DNA from: an uncultured Alphaproteobacteria bacterium
GTDB lineage: Bacteria > Pseudomonadota > Alphaproteobacteria > VGEJ01
Length of the DNA stretch: 64,000 nucleotides
Assembly (NCBI GenBank): GCA_913041535.1
Contig: CAJWJK010000007.1
Location: 1 to 64,000 of the forward strand
Direction of reading: 5' to 3'
Part shown: one piece after another, positions 1-8,027 of the stretch
Numbering within the stretch: position 1 is the first letter of the stretch
How the letters are laid out: each line of letters begins with the position of its first letter
Position numbers and translations under genes: made by a program
Notes under the pieces: model-generated
Databases searched by the model: none
Seen by the model: only the letters and a program-made list of their open reading frames with translations
What the model was told of the DNA's origin: nothing

Positions 1-33
1 AGTCTTCGTGGTGTGTTCATCTAATTTAGCCAT
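1..33 (-). CDS. Partial minus-strand gene, 5' end only (possibly CarD-type regulator)
   Basis: Only the first eleven codons are inside the window; they read MAKLDEHTTKT from an ATG at 33-31. A strong purine-rich ribosome binding site (GGGGGAAGGAAG) lies 7 bases upstream on the minus strand, and an extended -10 promoter box lies at 56-64, so this is a real gene start. In many alphaproteobacteria the gene beside fdxA encodes a CarD/CdnL-type transcription factor. That identity is inferred from neighbourhood alone, because the visible residues are too few to show a domain. Confidence 0.45.
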   Translation of the reverse strand, partial: MAKLDEHTTKT

Positions 34-55
34 CTTTCTGCTTCCTTCCCCCAAA

Positions 56-64
56 ATTATAGCA
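56..64 (-). promoter_or_regulatory. Extended -10 promoter element
   Basis: Read on the minus strand, TGC-TATAAT is a perfect -10 hexamer with the TGn extension. It lies about 23 bases before the ATG at 33. The -35 region is weak, as is usual when the -10 is extended. It would give a short leader carrying the GGGGGAAGG ribosome binding site. Confidence 0.5.
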
Positions 65-105
65 GACCACAATGGTAGCCAGGATAGCCGATCGGGAGTC
101 AAACG

Positions 106-133
106 AAAACGGAGCCTGACTGGCCCCGTTTTT
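106..133 (-). terminator. Intrinsic terminator after fdxA
   Basis: AAAACGGAGCC (106-116) and GGCCCCGTTTT (122-132) form an 11-bp stem with one A/C mismatch around the 5-base loop TGACT. On the minus strand the stem ends in TTTTCGTTT, a U-rich tail. The hairpin lies 28 bases past the fdxA stop, so it probably ends the suf-fdxA transcript and separates it from the gene at 33. Confidence 0.6.
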
Positions 134-160
134 ACAAAAACTTCTGCAAATTAGTAGCAT

Positions 161-499
161 TCAACTACCCTCTCCCGGCTCGGAACTAAAGTATTTTTCA
201 AACTTTCCAGCCTCTCCCTTGTACTTCTCAGCATCTTCTGGAACTTCTCCAACTTGGGTCACATTCGGCCACTTGTCAGCATATTCGCGATTCATCTCGA
301 CCCATCGCTCGCTGCCTTCCTCTGTATCAGGCAATATTGCCTCACTCGGACATTCAGGCTCACAGACACCACAATCGATACACTCGTCAGGATGTATTAC
401 CAGCATATTCTCTCCCTCATAGAAACAGTCAACTGGGCACACCTCGACACAATCCATATATTTGCAACGAATACAGTTCTCATTGACGACGTACGTCAT
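161..499 (-). CDS. fdxA: Ferredoxin FdxA, 7Fe-8S type
   Basis: A 112-residue soluble electron carrier. The N-terminal half carries [14 protein letters not shown] followed by [12 protein letters not shown]. This is the cysteine pattern of ferredoxins that hold one [3Fe-4S] and one [4Fe-4S] cluster, as in Azotobacter FdI-like and alphaproteobacterial FdxA proteins. The remaining ~50 residues are the usual acidic tail containing the 'EYADKWPN' stretch. It is the last gene of the suf run, 75 bases after sufA, and is followed by an intrinsic terminator at 106-133. The position suggests it is co-expressed with the cluster-assembly genes and perhaps supplies electrons to assembly or to a client enzyme; that role is inferred. 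Confidence 0.92.
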   Translation of the reverse strand: MTYVVNENCIRCKYMDCVEVCPVDCFYEGENMLVIHPDECIDCGVCEPECPSEAILPDTEEGSERWVEMNREYADKWPNVTQVGEVPEDAEKYKGEAGKFEKYFSSEPGEGS

Positions 500-574
500 T
501 ACTCTCTCCCAAACCTAATAGGTATCACATGTGTTATAACGAACTTACCCATGGGACAAAATAAGTTTCAACAG

Positions 575-913
575 TTAAACCTGAAATGATTCTCCACAGC
601 CGCAAACACCCTTAGCATTAGGATTATTAAAAACAAAACCCGATTGAAGCGGAGCTTCGATATAGTCCATTTCGCTACCTAGGATAAACATTACAGCCTT
701 GGGATCTATAAGAATACGAACACCCTTATCCTCTACAACCTCATCCATGGGATGGGTGGTTGTAACAAAGTCAATTTGGTAGCCGAGCCCTGAGCAACCC
801 TTTTCATCAATGCTTATCTTCAAGGCAATATTCGGATCGCCTCGATCAGCCAGAATCTTTTTAACTCGTTCGGCTGCAGCGTCTGTAATCGTAATTGAGC
901 TTGGTAAACCCAT
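575..913 (-). CDS. sufA: A-type iron-sulfur carrier SufA/ErpA
   Basis: A 112-residue HesB/IscA/SufA-family protein. The three conserved cysteines of A-type carriers are present: one in 'EKGCSGLGYQ' and two in the C-terminal 'GVCGCGESF'. These proteins take clusters from the SufBCD scaffold and pass them to apo-proteins. It lies 31 bases after sufT, in the distal part of the suf operon. The family (SufA, IscA, ErpA) cannot be subdivided reliably by eye; the suf location favours SufA. Confidence 0.9.
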   Translation of the reverse strand: MGLPSSITITDAAAERVKKILADRGDPNIALKISIDEKGCSGLGYQIDFVTTTHPMDEVVEDKGVRILIDPKAVMFILGSEMDYIEAPLQSGFVFNNPNAKGVCGCGESFQV

Positions 914-944
914 ACAAATTTTCCCTATACGATGTCTTAAAGGA

Positions 945-1361
945 CTATATCATACCCAGCTCTAGCCGAGCCGCTTCAGTCATCATTTCTGGCTCCCACT
1001 GCGGTTCCCATACTATAACAACATCCGTCCTTTTAATTCCCGGAACCGCCCTTAGCACTGCACGTTCTACCATGTTGGGCATTTCATCCGCTACCGGACA
1101 CATAGGTGAAGTCAGAGTCATCCAGATCTTAACCTGCTGATCACTATCATTGGCCTCAATATGATATATAAGTCCAATATCATAAACATTAACCGGTATC
1201 TCCGGATCATAAACTGTTCGCAGCGCAGCAACAGTCCAATCTTCGACAGTTTCAGGTTCTAAAACTGGATCGTTGATCGTTGGGCTGTGACGTTGGTGGT
1301 GAGGAACCTTTACCATCCCATCCGACAAATCAGCAACCGATTCTGCAGAAATAAATTCCAT
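945..1361 (-). CDS. sufT: SufT, MIP18/DUF59 iron-sulfur assembly protein
   Basis: A 138-residue protein. The MIP18/DUF59 domain begins near residue 40 with 'AALRTVYDPEIPVNVYDIGL' and continues through 'MTLTSPMCPVADEMP'. The first ~40 residues are a poorly conserved extension, as in other proteobacterial SUF-linked DUF59 proteins. Such proteins are cluster-maturation factors that act after the scaffold. The gene starts 4 bases after sufU ends, so translation is probably coupled. The conserved cysteine in 'SPMCPVAD' is present. Confidence 0.88.
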   Translation of the reverse strand: MEFISAESVADLSDGMVKVPHHQRHSPTINDPVLEPETVEDWTVAALRTVYDPEIPVNVYDIGLIYHIEANDSDQQVKIWMTLTSPMCPVADEMPNMVERAVLRAVPGIKRTDVVIVWEPQWEPEMMTEAARLELGMI

Positions 1362-1365
1362 AAAA

Positions 1366-1821
1366 CTATTCCGTGGTAACCGTTTGACTTTGTTCGCCTA
1401 ACGCAGCATTTAATGTGTGCCAAGCAAGCGTCGCGCACTTCACTCGCACAGGAAATTCACGCACACCTGAAAGCACAGCTAGTTTTTCCAACTCCTGCCA
1501 GTCATTATCTGAGCCGGCTTCACGTGTTACCAGGTGGTGAAAACGCGAAAACAACGCGCGTGCATTATCCACCTTCATACCAGTCATAACTTCTGTCATA
1601 AGTGAGGCAGAAGCAATAGAAATAGCACAGCCCCTGCCTTCAAAGTAAACCCGTTCGACTACGCCCTTCTCAACTTTCACGTATATGGTGATTTCATCGC
1701 CACATAACGGATTGTCACCGTGCGCACACCGAGTGCAGTCCTTCGGCTCACCAAAGTTACGCGGTCGCCGACTATGATCAAGAATAACCTCTTGATAAAG
1801 CTCTCTCAGACCGTCACTCAT
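1366..1821 (-). CDS. sufU: SufU, NifU-like sulfur acceptor/scaffold
   Basis: A 151-residue IscU/SufU-fold protein. It shows the N-terminal 'LYQEVILDHSRRPRN', then 'NPLCGDEI' with the first cysteine, 'GRGCAISIASASLM' with the second, and 'VKCATLAWHTL' with the third. The spacing with an insert before the last cysteine is that of SufU, the zinc-bound partner that takes persulfide from SufS. No SufE gene is in the operon, so SufU is the likely sulfur acceptor. The start overlaps the sufS stop by 4 bases (ATGA). Confidence 0.9.
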   Translation of the reverse strand: MSDGLRELYQEVILDHSRRPRNFGEPKDCTRCAHGDNPLCGDEITIYVKVEKGVVERVYFEGRGCAISIASASLMTEVMTGMKVDNARALFSRFHHLVTREAGSDNDWQELEKLAVLSGVREFPVRVKCATLAWHTLNAALGEQSQTVTTE

Positions 1822-3095
1822 GTGTCGAAAACCTCCAGCGTTCTATGAATACCAGAAATCAATGCATCAACATCATCGCGCGTATTGTACATTCCAAATG
1901 ATGCCCTAACGGTAGCCGACAGTCCAAATCTATCCATTGTTGGCTGGGCACAATGATGCCCAGCACGAACAGAAACACCCTCATTATCAACGATGGTTCC
2001 AACGTCGTGAGGGTGAATGTCATCAAGGCAAAAAGATAGAATCGCACCCTTATCAGCTGCGGTGCCAACCAAACGAATACCACGAGTATCGGAAAGAGAT
2101 TTTGTCGCATAGTCCAACAGATCTTGCTCGTGATCATTAATCCGTCTGAAATCAAATTGGCTAACATAGTCGATGGCCGCTCCGAGTCCTATTGCCCCAG
2201 AAATATTCGGGGTTCCCGCCTCAAATTTATGAGGGGGCGCAGCGAACTTGGTTTGATCAAAGGAAACGGACGTGATCATCTCTCCACCTCCTTGATAGGG
2301 TGGCATCATATTCAAATGCTCCTGCTTGCCATATAGAACCCCTATACCTGAAGGACCATACAGCTTATGCCCAGAAAAAACGTAAAAATCGCAATCAAGA
2401 TCCTGCACATCCACTGGAAGATGAGGTACCGCTTGGCAGCCATCAACCAACACCTTGATTCCACGTGCACGAGCCATCGCTATCACTTCCGTTACGGGTG
2501 TAATGGTCCCAAGAGCATTGGACATATGTGTTATGGAAACAAGTTTGGTTCGTGGCCCAAGCGCGTCCGAAAACTCATCCAACTCCAGTTCACCAGCCGC
2601 ATTAATGGGAGCAACCTTAATCACAATCCCTATTTGATCGCGCAACAGCTGCCACGGCACAATATTTGAGTGATGCTCTAGTTGACTCAATACAACTTCA
2701 TCTCCTCTTTCAAGTTGCTCCCGACCATATGTTTGTGCCACCAAATTTATTGCCTCAGTAGCGCCACGTACAAAGACAATTTCACTAGACTTTTTCGCTC
2801 TGATAAATGCACGAACCCTTTCCCTTGCATATTCAAAATTCTCAGTCGCGCGCTGGCTCAAATAGTAAACCCCTCTATGAATGTTCGAATATTCCTCTTC
2901 GTAGCAATGTCTGACCGCTTCTATAACTCTTGCAGGTTTTTGAGCACTTGCAGCCGTATCGAGAAAAACGAGTGGTTTTCCCTTTATAGTACTTTTTAGG
3001 ATTGGAAAATCTTTCCGTACTTTTTCGGGAACAAACTTACAGTATTGGCGCGCGTGAGACGCTTGCAAAGTATCCATGACAACCTTACTGCTCAT
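1818..3095 (-). CDS. sufS: Cysteine desulfurase SufS
   Basis: A 425-residue PLP enzyme that removes sulfur from cysteine and holds it as a persulfide. The PLP lysine lies in 'FSGHKLYGPSGIG', and the catalytic cysteine (C382) in 'RAGHHCAQP'. The loop around it is the short one typical of group II (SufS/CsdA) enzymes. About 25 residues precede the usual 'VRKDFPILKSTIKGKPLVFLD' start, so the true start could be slightly internal. It overlaps the end of sufD by 11 bases and the start of sufU by 4, which indicates tight translational coupling. Confidence 0.95.
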   Translation of the reverse strand: MSSKVVMDTLQASHARQYCKFVPEKVRKDFPILKSTIKGKPLVFLDTAASAQKPARVIEAVRHCYEEEYSNIHRGVYYLSQRATENFEYARERVRAFIRAKKSSEIVFVRGATEAINLVAQTYGREQLERGDEVVLSQLEHHSNIVPWQLLRDQIGIVIKVAPINAAGELELDEFSDALGPRTKLVSITHMSNALGTITPVTEVIAMARARGIKVLVDGCQAVPHLPVDVQDLDCDFYVFSGHKLYGPSGIGVLYGKQEHLNMMPPYQGGGEMITSVSFDQTKFAAPPHKFEAGTPNISGAIGLGAAIDYVSQFDFRRINDHEQDLLDYATKSLSDTRGIRLVGTAADKGAILSFCLDDIHPHDVGTIVDNEGVSVRAGHHCAQPTMDRFGLSATVRASFGMYNTRDDVDALISGIHRTLEVFDT

Positions 3096-4401
3096 GGCGT
3101 TTCATCATCCACGATGCAAACATAGAGCCTAACCACTCTGAAAGCACAGGGCTTAAACTTTCTCTGCAGAGTTCGTTGATAAACCCGTCTATCAACATGT
3201 CAGTCGCAGTTCCACGGGAAATGCCTCGACTTTGCATATAAAAAAGGGCCTCTTCATCAAGCGCTCCGACAGTTGCCCCGTGGGTGCATTTCACGTCGTT
3301 CGCATTGATTTCAAGCTCAGGCTTCGTATCAATCTCTGCTGAGGAAGACAGTATCAGATTTTGATTTAGTTGGTGAGCATCAACGCCCTGCGCATCGGGA
3401 GCGACAACGACCTTCCCCTGAAAGACCCCACGAGCTTCTCCATCAAGAACACCTCTATAAACCTGACGACTGCGACCATGCGGTGCCAGATGATGTATTT
3501 GTACGGTATTATCGATATGTTGAGAGCAATATCCAAGGTAAATTCCCGTAAGGTCACATCCAGCGTCTGTACCCGTGAGATGAGCAGATATTTCATGCCG
3601 CGCGAGTTTCCCGCCAATAGAAACGGTAAAACCCTCGTACTTTGCGCCCGTTCCAATCTCTACCAATGTTGTCCCAATATGATGTGCAAGTAGAGAATCA
3701 CCCTGGAAGCGATGGTGTCTCACGTGCGAGCCAGATTCGAGAAAAATACTTGTGTACGAATTGCTCCAATAAGCACCTTCATCAAGCCCAACATGGGTCT
3801 CCACAATTTCAGCCACTGAGTCACGTTCCGCAATAACGATGTTTCGTGGGTGGGTAGCAGCTGCATCAGCACCTGGAGCGGTAACAAACACAAGATGATA
3901 TGGACCTTCACTCTGTTTTCCCTTCGCAAAGCGGATCACTGCCCCATCAGTCATGAAAGCGCTATTTAGGGAGTGAAGAGCTCTCTCCGGTTCAGGTGCA
4001 GGCGAGCCAAGCAACACATGCGAATCCAACTGTCCCTCGTGAAGGGCTGATGCCAGCGATGTTACTGTCTCTTCAGCCCCATCCATGTCATCGCTGAGGT
4101 CACACCGAAACCACCCATTAACAAACACCAAAGTTCGCTCCCCTAAACCTTCTGGCAAAAAGGGTTTCAGTGATTTTCGATCAACGTGCAAGCACTCCGT
4201 GGAAGCCAAGGGCAGTGCTCTTTGGCCCAGTACATGAAGATTCGTGTACTTCCAGCTTTCAAGTTGGGGTGTTGGAATGCCGTTCTCCAGAAATATCTGC
4301 AAAGACGCCTGTCGGTGCTCATTCAACCAATTGCGCTCATAACCTGGTAAATGTGATGCGACAGAGAGAAATTCCTCGGCATAGTCATCAAGTAAGGTCA
4401 A
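3085..4401 (-). CDS. sufD: Fe-S scaffold subunit SufD
   Basis: A 438-residue member of the SufB/SufD family. The conserved C-terminal core contains 'NANDVKCTHGATVGALDEE' and 'FYMQSRGIS', which are hallmark SufD motifs. The N-terminal helical part has 'LESWKYTNL'. SufD forms the SufBC2D complex with SufB and SufC. The ATG overlaps the sufC stop by 4 bases, and its own 3' end overlaps the sufS start. Confidence 0.93.
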   Translation of the reverse strand: MTLLDDYAEEFLSVASHLPGYERNWLNEHRQASLQIFLENGIPTPQLESWKYTNLHVLGQRALPLASTECLHVDRKSLKPFLPEGLGERTLVFVNGWFRCDLSDDMDGAEETVTSLASALHEGQLDSHVLLGSPAPEPERALHSLNSAFMTDGAVIRFAKGKQSEGPYHLVFVTAPGADAAATHPRNIVIAERDSVAEIVETHVGLDEGAYWSNSYTSIFLESGSHVRHHRFQGDSLLAHHIGTTLVEIGTGAKYEGFTVSIGGKLARHEISAHLTGTDAGCDLTGIYLGYCSQHIDNTVQIHHLAPHGRSRQVYRGVLDGEARGVFQGKVVVAPDAQGVDAHQLNQNLILSSSAEIDTKPELEINANDVKCTHGATVGALDEEALFYMQSRGISRGTATDMLIDGFINELCRESLSPVLSEWLGSMFASWMMKRHEQ

Positions 4402-5147
4402 GCAGCCTCCGTCGAAAATTCTGCATACCCTTTGCGTTCCAATGTCAAGGCTAGATCCTTACCACCTGATGCGACTATTCTGCCGCCGCTCAGAACATGC
4501 ACCTTATCAGGGACAACATGGCTCAACAGGCGTTGGTAATGGGTTATCAGAAGAATCGTCCTGTTTTCACTGCGCAAATTATTTACACCTTTTGCCACTA
4601 CTTTGAGGGCATCTATATCTAACCCCGAGTCAGTTTCATCAAGTACGAGTAGTTGAGGCTGCAGTATTGCCATCTGGAGAATCTCACAGCGCTTCTTCTC
4701 ACCACCTGAAAATCCCATGTTGACCTGACGGTTCAGCATTTCATGATCCATACCGAGTGTGTCGGCATTGCTTCGCGCCAGTTTGAGGAACTCAATTGCA
4801 TCCACTTCTTTTTCACCGCGATGCTTTCGATGAGCATTCAAGGCAGCCTTGAGAAAATACAGAACAGAGACACCGGGAATCTCTACAGGGTACTGAAAGG
4901 CCATGAACATACCTTCTCGCGCACGGTCCTCAGGGCTCATCTTCAAAAGGTTAACGCCCCTATAAAGAATCTGTCCGTCTGTCGCGACATACCCTTCACG
5001 ACCAGCCATCGTATAAGATAAGGTGCTTTTCCCAGACCCGTTGGGACCCATTATCGCATGCACCTCCCCTTCTGGCACAGTAAGATCCAGACCATTGAGG
5101 ATTACACTACCCTGGACGCTGACATGTAGACCTTTGATTTCAAGCAT
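4398..5147 (-). CDS. sufC: Fe-S assembly ATPase SufC
   Basis: A 249-residue ABC-type ATPase that is cytosolic and not linked to a membrane domain. Walker A is 'GPNGSGKST', the signature is 'FSGGEKKR' and Walker B is 'LLVLDETDSGLD'. The SufC-specific 'DETDSGLDIDAL' is intact. ATP hydrolysis by SufC drives conformational change of SufB/SufD during cluster assembly. It lies 8 bases after sufB and shares an ATGA overlap with sufD. Confidence 0.96.
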   Translation of the reverse strand: MLEIKGLHVSVQGSVILNGLDLTVPEGEVHAIMGPNGSGKSTLSYTMAGREGYVATDGQILYRGVNLLKMSPEDRAREGMFMAFQYPVEIPGVSVLYFLKAALNAHRKHRGEKEVDAIEFLKLARSNADTLGMDHEMLNRQVNMGFSGGEKKRCEILQMAILQPQLLVLDETDSGLDIDALKVVAKGVNNLRSENRTILLITHYQRLLSHVVPDKVHVLSGGRIVASGGKDLALTLERKGYAEFSTEAA

Positions 5148-5155
5148 TTGTTTCC

Positions 5156-6625
5156 TCAGCCAATGCTGCCCTCAAGACTTACCTCAAGCAACTTCTGTGC
5201 CTCCACTGCAAATTCCATTGGAAGTGATTGGAATACTACCTTACAAAACCCATTGACTATTAGGTTTACCCCATCCTCAGCCCCAAGGCCCCTTTGCATA
5301 CAATAGAATAATTGGTCATCGCTAATTCTTGATGTACTTGCCTCGTGCTCTACTCTAGCTCCACTGTTCTTCACTTCAATATAAGGCACTGTGTGAGCCC
5401 CACAACGATCCCCAAGAAGCAACCCATCACATTGGGTGAAATTTCGCGCGGAGTGCGCCCTCGGCTGAATACGGACCAAACCGCGGTACGTATTCTGTGC
5501 ATGACCTGCCGAAATACTTTTTGAAATGATCGTAGAGCGTGTGTTTGCACCAATATGAATCATCTTAGTGCCAGTATCAGCCTGTTGGTAATTATTGGTG
5601 ACGGCGACTGAGTAAAACTCGCCCACAGAGTTATCACCTTGAAGGATACAACTCGGATACTTCCATGTTATAGCTGATCCCGTCTCTACCTGCGTCCATG
5701 AAATTTTTGAGTTTCTACCTCGGCATGCTCCCCGCTTAGTAACAAAGTTATATATACCTCCCTCGCCATGCTTATTGCCTGGATACCAATTCTGTACCGT
5801 AGAGTATTTAATCTCGGCATCGTCTAAGGCAACTAGCTCAACCACGGCTGCATGCAATTGATTCTCATCACGCATAGGCGCAGTGCATCCTTCTAGATAG
5901 CTGACATAACTTCCTTTGTCAGCTATGACCAAAGTCCGCTCGAATTGCCCGGTATTTTCTGCATTAATCCGAAAATAGGTTGACAGTTCCATAGGGCATC
6001 TCACGCCGGGAGGCACATAGACAAACGTCCCATCACTGAAAACGGCAGAGTTTAAGGTAGCAAAAGAGTTGTCGGAGTAGGGCACTACCGTACCAAGGTA
6101 TTTTTTCACAAGGTCAGAGTGTTCTCGCACCGCCTCGGACATTGCACAAAAAATTATTCCCTTTTCAGCGAGAGCAGCCTTGTAAGTTGTTGCGACAGAA
6201 ACGCTGTCAAATACCGCATCAACAGCTACCCCTGCTAAAACCTCCCGCTCGTGCAGAGGAATGCCTAGTTTGTCGTATGTCTTTAGTAGCTCTGGATCAA
6301 CTTCATCCAAGCTCCGTGGTCTGTCGGCCTGAGATTTTGGAGCTGCGTAATAAAATGCATCCTGGTAATTGATAGGTGGGTACCGAAGTTTCGCCCATGT
6401 TGGATCACCGGCTGGAAGGTATCGTTCTTCCCAAGCACGAAATGCCCGCAGCCGCCAATCAAGCAGCCACTGTGGCTCTTCCTTCTTAGCCGAGATATAA
6501 CGCACCACGCCCTCGTTGAGACCCTTAGGAGCACGGTCCTCTTCGACCTCTGTAACAAAGCCATACCCATACTCGCTATCCACAAGCCGTTGGGTGGCAG
6601 CTAATGTGTCCGTATCCGTAGCCAT
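5156..6625 (-). CDS. sufB: Fe-S scaffold subunit SufB
   Basis: A 489-residue scaffold protein of normal family length. It carries '[15 protein letters not shown]', 'EGCTAPM' and '[20 protein letters not shown]', all signatures of SufB. It is the first structural gene after the regulator, 14 bases downstream, and should be the main platform on which clusters are built with SufC and SufD. No truncation or odd residue is seen. Confidence 0.96.
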   Translation of the reverse strand: MATDTDTLAATQRLVDSEYGYGFVTEVEEDRAPKGLNEGVVRYISAKKEEPQWLLDWRLRAFRAWEERYLPAGDPTWAKLRYPPINYQDAFYYAAPKSQADRPRSLDEVDPELLKTYDKLGIPLHEREVLAGVAVDAVFDSVSVATTYKAALAEKGIIFCAMSEAVREHSDLVKKYLGTVVPYSDNSFATLNSAVFSDGTFVYVPPGVRCPMELSTYFRINAENTGQFERTLVIADKGSYVSYLEGCTAPMRDENQLHAAVVELVALDDAEIKYSTVQNWYPGNKHGEGGIYNFVTKRGACRGRNSKISWTQVETGSAITWKYPSCILQGDNSVGEFYSVAVTNNYQQADTGTKMIHIGANTRSTIISKSISAGHAQNTYRGLVRIQPRAHSARNFTQCDGLLLGDRCGAHTVPYIEVKNSGARVEHEASTSRISDDQLFYCMQRGLGAEDGVNLIVNGFCKVVFQSLPMEFAVEAQKLLEVSLEGSIG

Positions 6626-6639
6626 AATACTCCAGTCCG

Positions 6640-7107
6640 TTAGGCGCAGCCTGTTCGTTCTATCGTCCCAGGGACATCTGTTTGCATCTGAGGAATCGTT
6701 GTTATCGGAGAAATGAGATCGGCCAGCGTAACTTGCCTAAGTGCTTTACTTATGGCCGCATTGATTAGCTGCCAATGGCTACGCAACGGACAGAATGTCT
6801 CGATCCCACAATCCCCAGGCCCATCCTCTAAACAATTTGTGAGAGCAATTGGGCCGTCCACAGCCACTATAATATCAACCACGGTTATGTCACGCTGTGA
6901 ACGGGCTAATCTATAGCCCCCATTTGTGCCACGCTTTGATTCTAAAAGATGCCTTTGAGCAAGTTTCTTCAAAATACGGCTAACCGTAGGCAGCGGAAGT
7001 CGAGTCTCGCACGCCAGATCACTGGCACTCTTCGAACTACCCATATTTTCTGGAAGACAGGTCATCAGCACTACAGCATAATCAGCCATGCGGCTTAATC
7101 GGATCAC
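6640..7107 (-). CDS. Rrf2-family SUF operon regulator
   Basis: A 155-residue transcription factor. The Rrf2 winged helix spans about residues 1-85 ('[13 protein letters not shown]', then '[15 protein letters not shown]'). It is followed by a cysteine loop, NC-x7-DC-x5-FC, that could bind an Fe-S cluster. This layout matches the alphaproteobacterial SUF-associated Rrf2 regulators. I take the GTG at 7107 as the start: family members begin '[14 protein letters not shown]', and a GGAAGG ribosome binding site lies 7 bases upstream; the later ATG at 7089 would cut the first helix. As the first gene of the operon it probably represses its own transcript in response to iron or cluster status. Confidence 0.9.
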   Translation of the reverse strand: MIRLSRMADYAVVLMTCLPENMGSSKSASDLACETRLPLPTVSRILKKLAQRHLLESKRGTNGGYRLARSQRDITVVDIIVAVDGPIALTNCLEDGPGDCGIETFCPLRSHWQLINAAISKALRQVTLADLISPITTIPQMQTDVPGTIERTGCA

Positions 7108-7118
7108 GATAACCTTCC

Positions 7119-7130
7119 AGTCTTAAGACT
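7119..7130. promoter_or_regulatory. Perfect 12-bp palindrome, candidate Rrf2 operator
   Basis: AGTCTTAAGACT is a perfect dyad located between the candidate suf promoter (7156-7183) and the GTG of the Rrf2 gene. It would lie about 20-30 bases into the transcript, a position suited to a repressor roadblock. Assignment to the Rrf2 protein is inference from position. Confidence 0.4.
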
Positions 7131-7155
7131 ATATAGGACCAAATCAATCCCTATT

Positions 7156-7183
7156 AACATAGTATACCAATCCCGAGTGTCAA
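7156..7183 (-). promoter_or_regulatory. Candidate sigma-70 promoter of the suf operon
   Basis: On the minus strand a perfect -35 TTGACA (7183-7178) is followed after 16 bases by TATGTT (7161-7156), which matches the -10 consensus at four of six positions. The transcript would start near 7149, some 40 bases before the rrf2 GTG. A TATAAT facing the other way at 7203-7208 suggests the divergent gene's promoter overlaps this region. Confidence 0.45.
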
Positions 7184-7210
7184 TATGTCTTCTTCAACAT
7201 ATTATAATCT

Positions 7211-7870
7211 TTGTTGGTAGTACTAATCGCAACAGAACACACACTCGTGCAGTATAACCTGATCAAAACCAGACTGGGCACCAACTTTAGCGAACTTGCC
7301 GCACAACTTAGATTGCATGGTGCCGCATCTTTATCACTACTGCCGTCACATCAGCGCTTAGCCCTACTAAAAGAGGCAAAGGAGCACACTTTTTGTAAAG
7401 GCCGATCGTCAATTGGCAGTGGTGACAAAATAGTTTGTCAAGGTCTGAGCTACTGCGACAATTTGTTGAAGAGTGGTTCTTTGAGACGCCTAGTCAGAGA
7501 AGTACAGTCGTATCTCGAACAAGAGTTTAGGGCAACTATAAGTTATCCCTTTCAAACGCCACTTCGGCTTCACGAGCCCATGTTGCAGTTTTACTCATCA
7601 GGTTCCATAGGCATTACTCCGCACCTTGACCAAGCATCGTACATAAATCTTGTGGTCATAATCGTTCTAGGAGGAGGAGGGCAATTCTATACCTGCGCGG
7701 ATCGCAAGGGGAAAAATATCCGAAACATTCCAGCAGGTCCTGGTGATATGATTCTTCTTCGCTGTCCCGGATTCAAAGGCGCACAACAGAGAGTCTTCCA
7801 TGGAGTAAGTGATATCACAGAAGCACGTTATAGTCTCGGTATCCGACAGAACAGCTCTCTCTATCCATAG
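7211..7870 (+). CDS. 2OG-Fe(II) oxygenase-like protein
   Basis: Up to 219 residues. The C-terminal half looks like the double-stranded beta-helix of 2-oxoglutarate/Fe(II) dioxygenases: an H-x-D pair in 'TPHLDQASYINLVV' (H138, D140), 'IPAGPGDMILLRCPG', a distal histidine in 'VFHGV' (H197) and an arginine in 'RYSLGIRQ' (R206 or R212) that could bind 2-oxoglutarate. The N-terminal 100 residues are not recognised. The start is uncertain: 7211 is a TTG with no ribosome binding site, and a TATAAT at 7203-7208 would put transcription downstream of it, so the GTG at 7247 is possible. Substrate unknown. It is divergent from the suf operon. Confidence 0.6.
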   Translation: MLVVLIATEHTLVQYNLIKTRLGTNFSELAAQLRLHGAASLSLLPSHQRLALLKEAKEHTFCKGRSSIGSGDKIVCQGLSYCDNLLKSGSLRRLVREVQSYLEQEFRATISYPFQTPLRLHEPMLQFYSSGSIGITPHLDQASYINLVVIIVLGGGGQFYTCADRKGKNIRNIPAGPGDMILLRCPGFKGAQQRVFHGVSDITEARYSLGIRQNSSLYP

Positions 7871-8027
7871 ATAGGTAAATTAGGCGCTTAACCCTCAAAA
7901 CAATATCCACCATGAGCTTAACTGCCGACACACAAAGCTGTACGGCCACCGACTAGCGAGAGGATGTTTTTGGAACAATCCGACATATATCTACTTCCGT
8001 GTGCTATCATAAAAGCTACATTGAATC

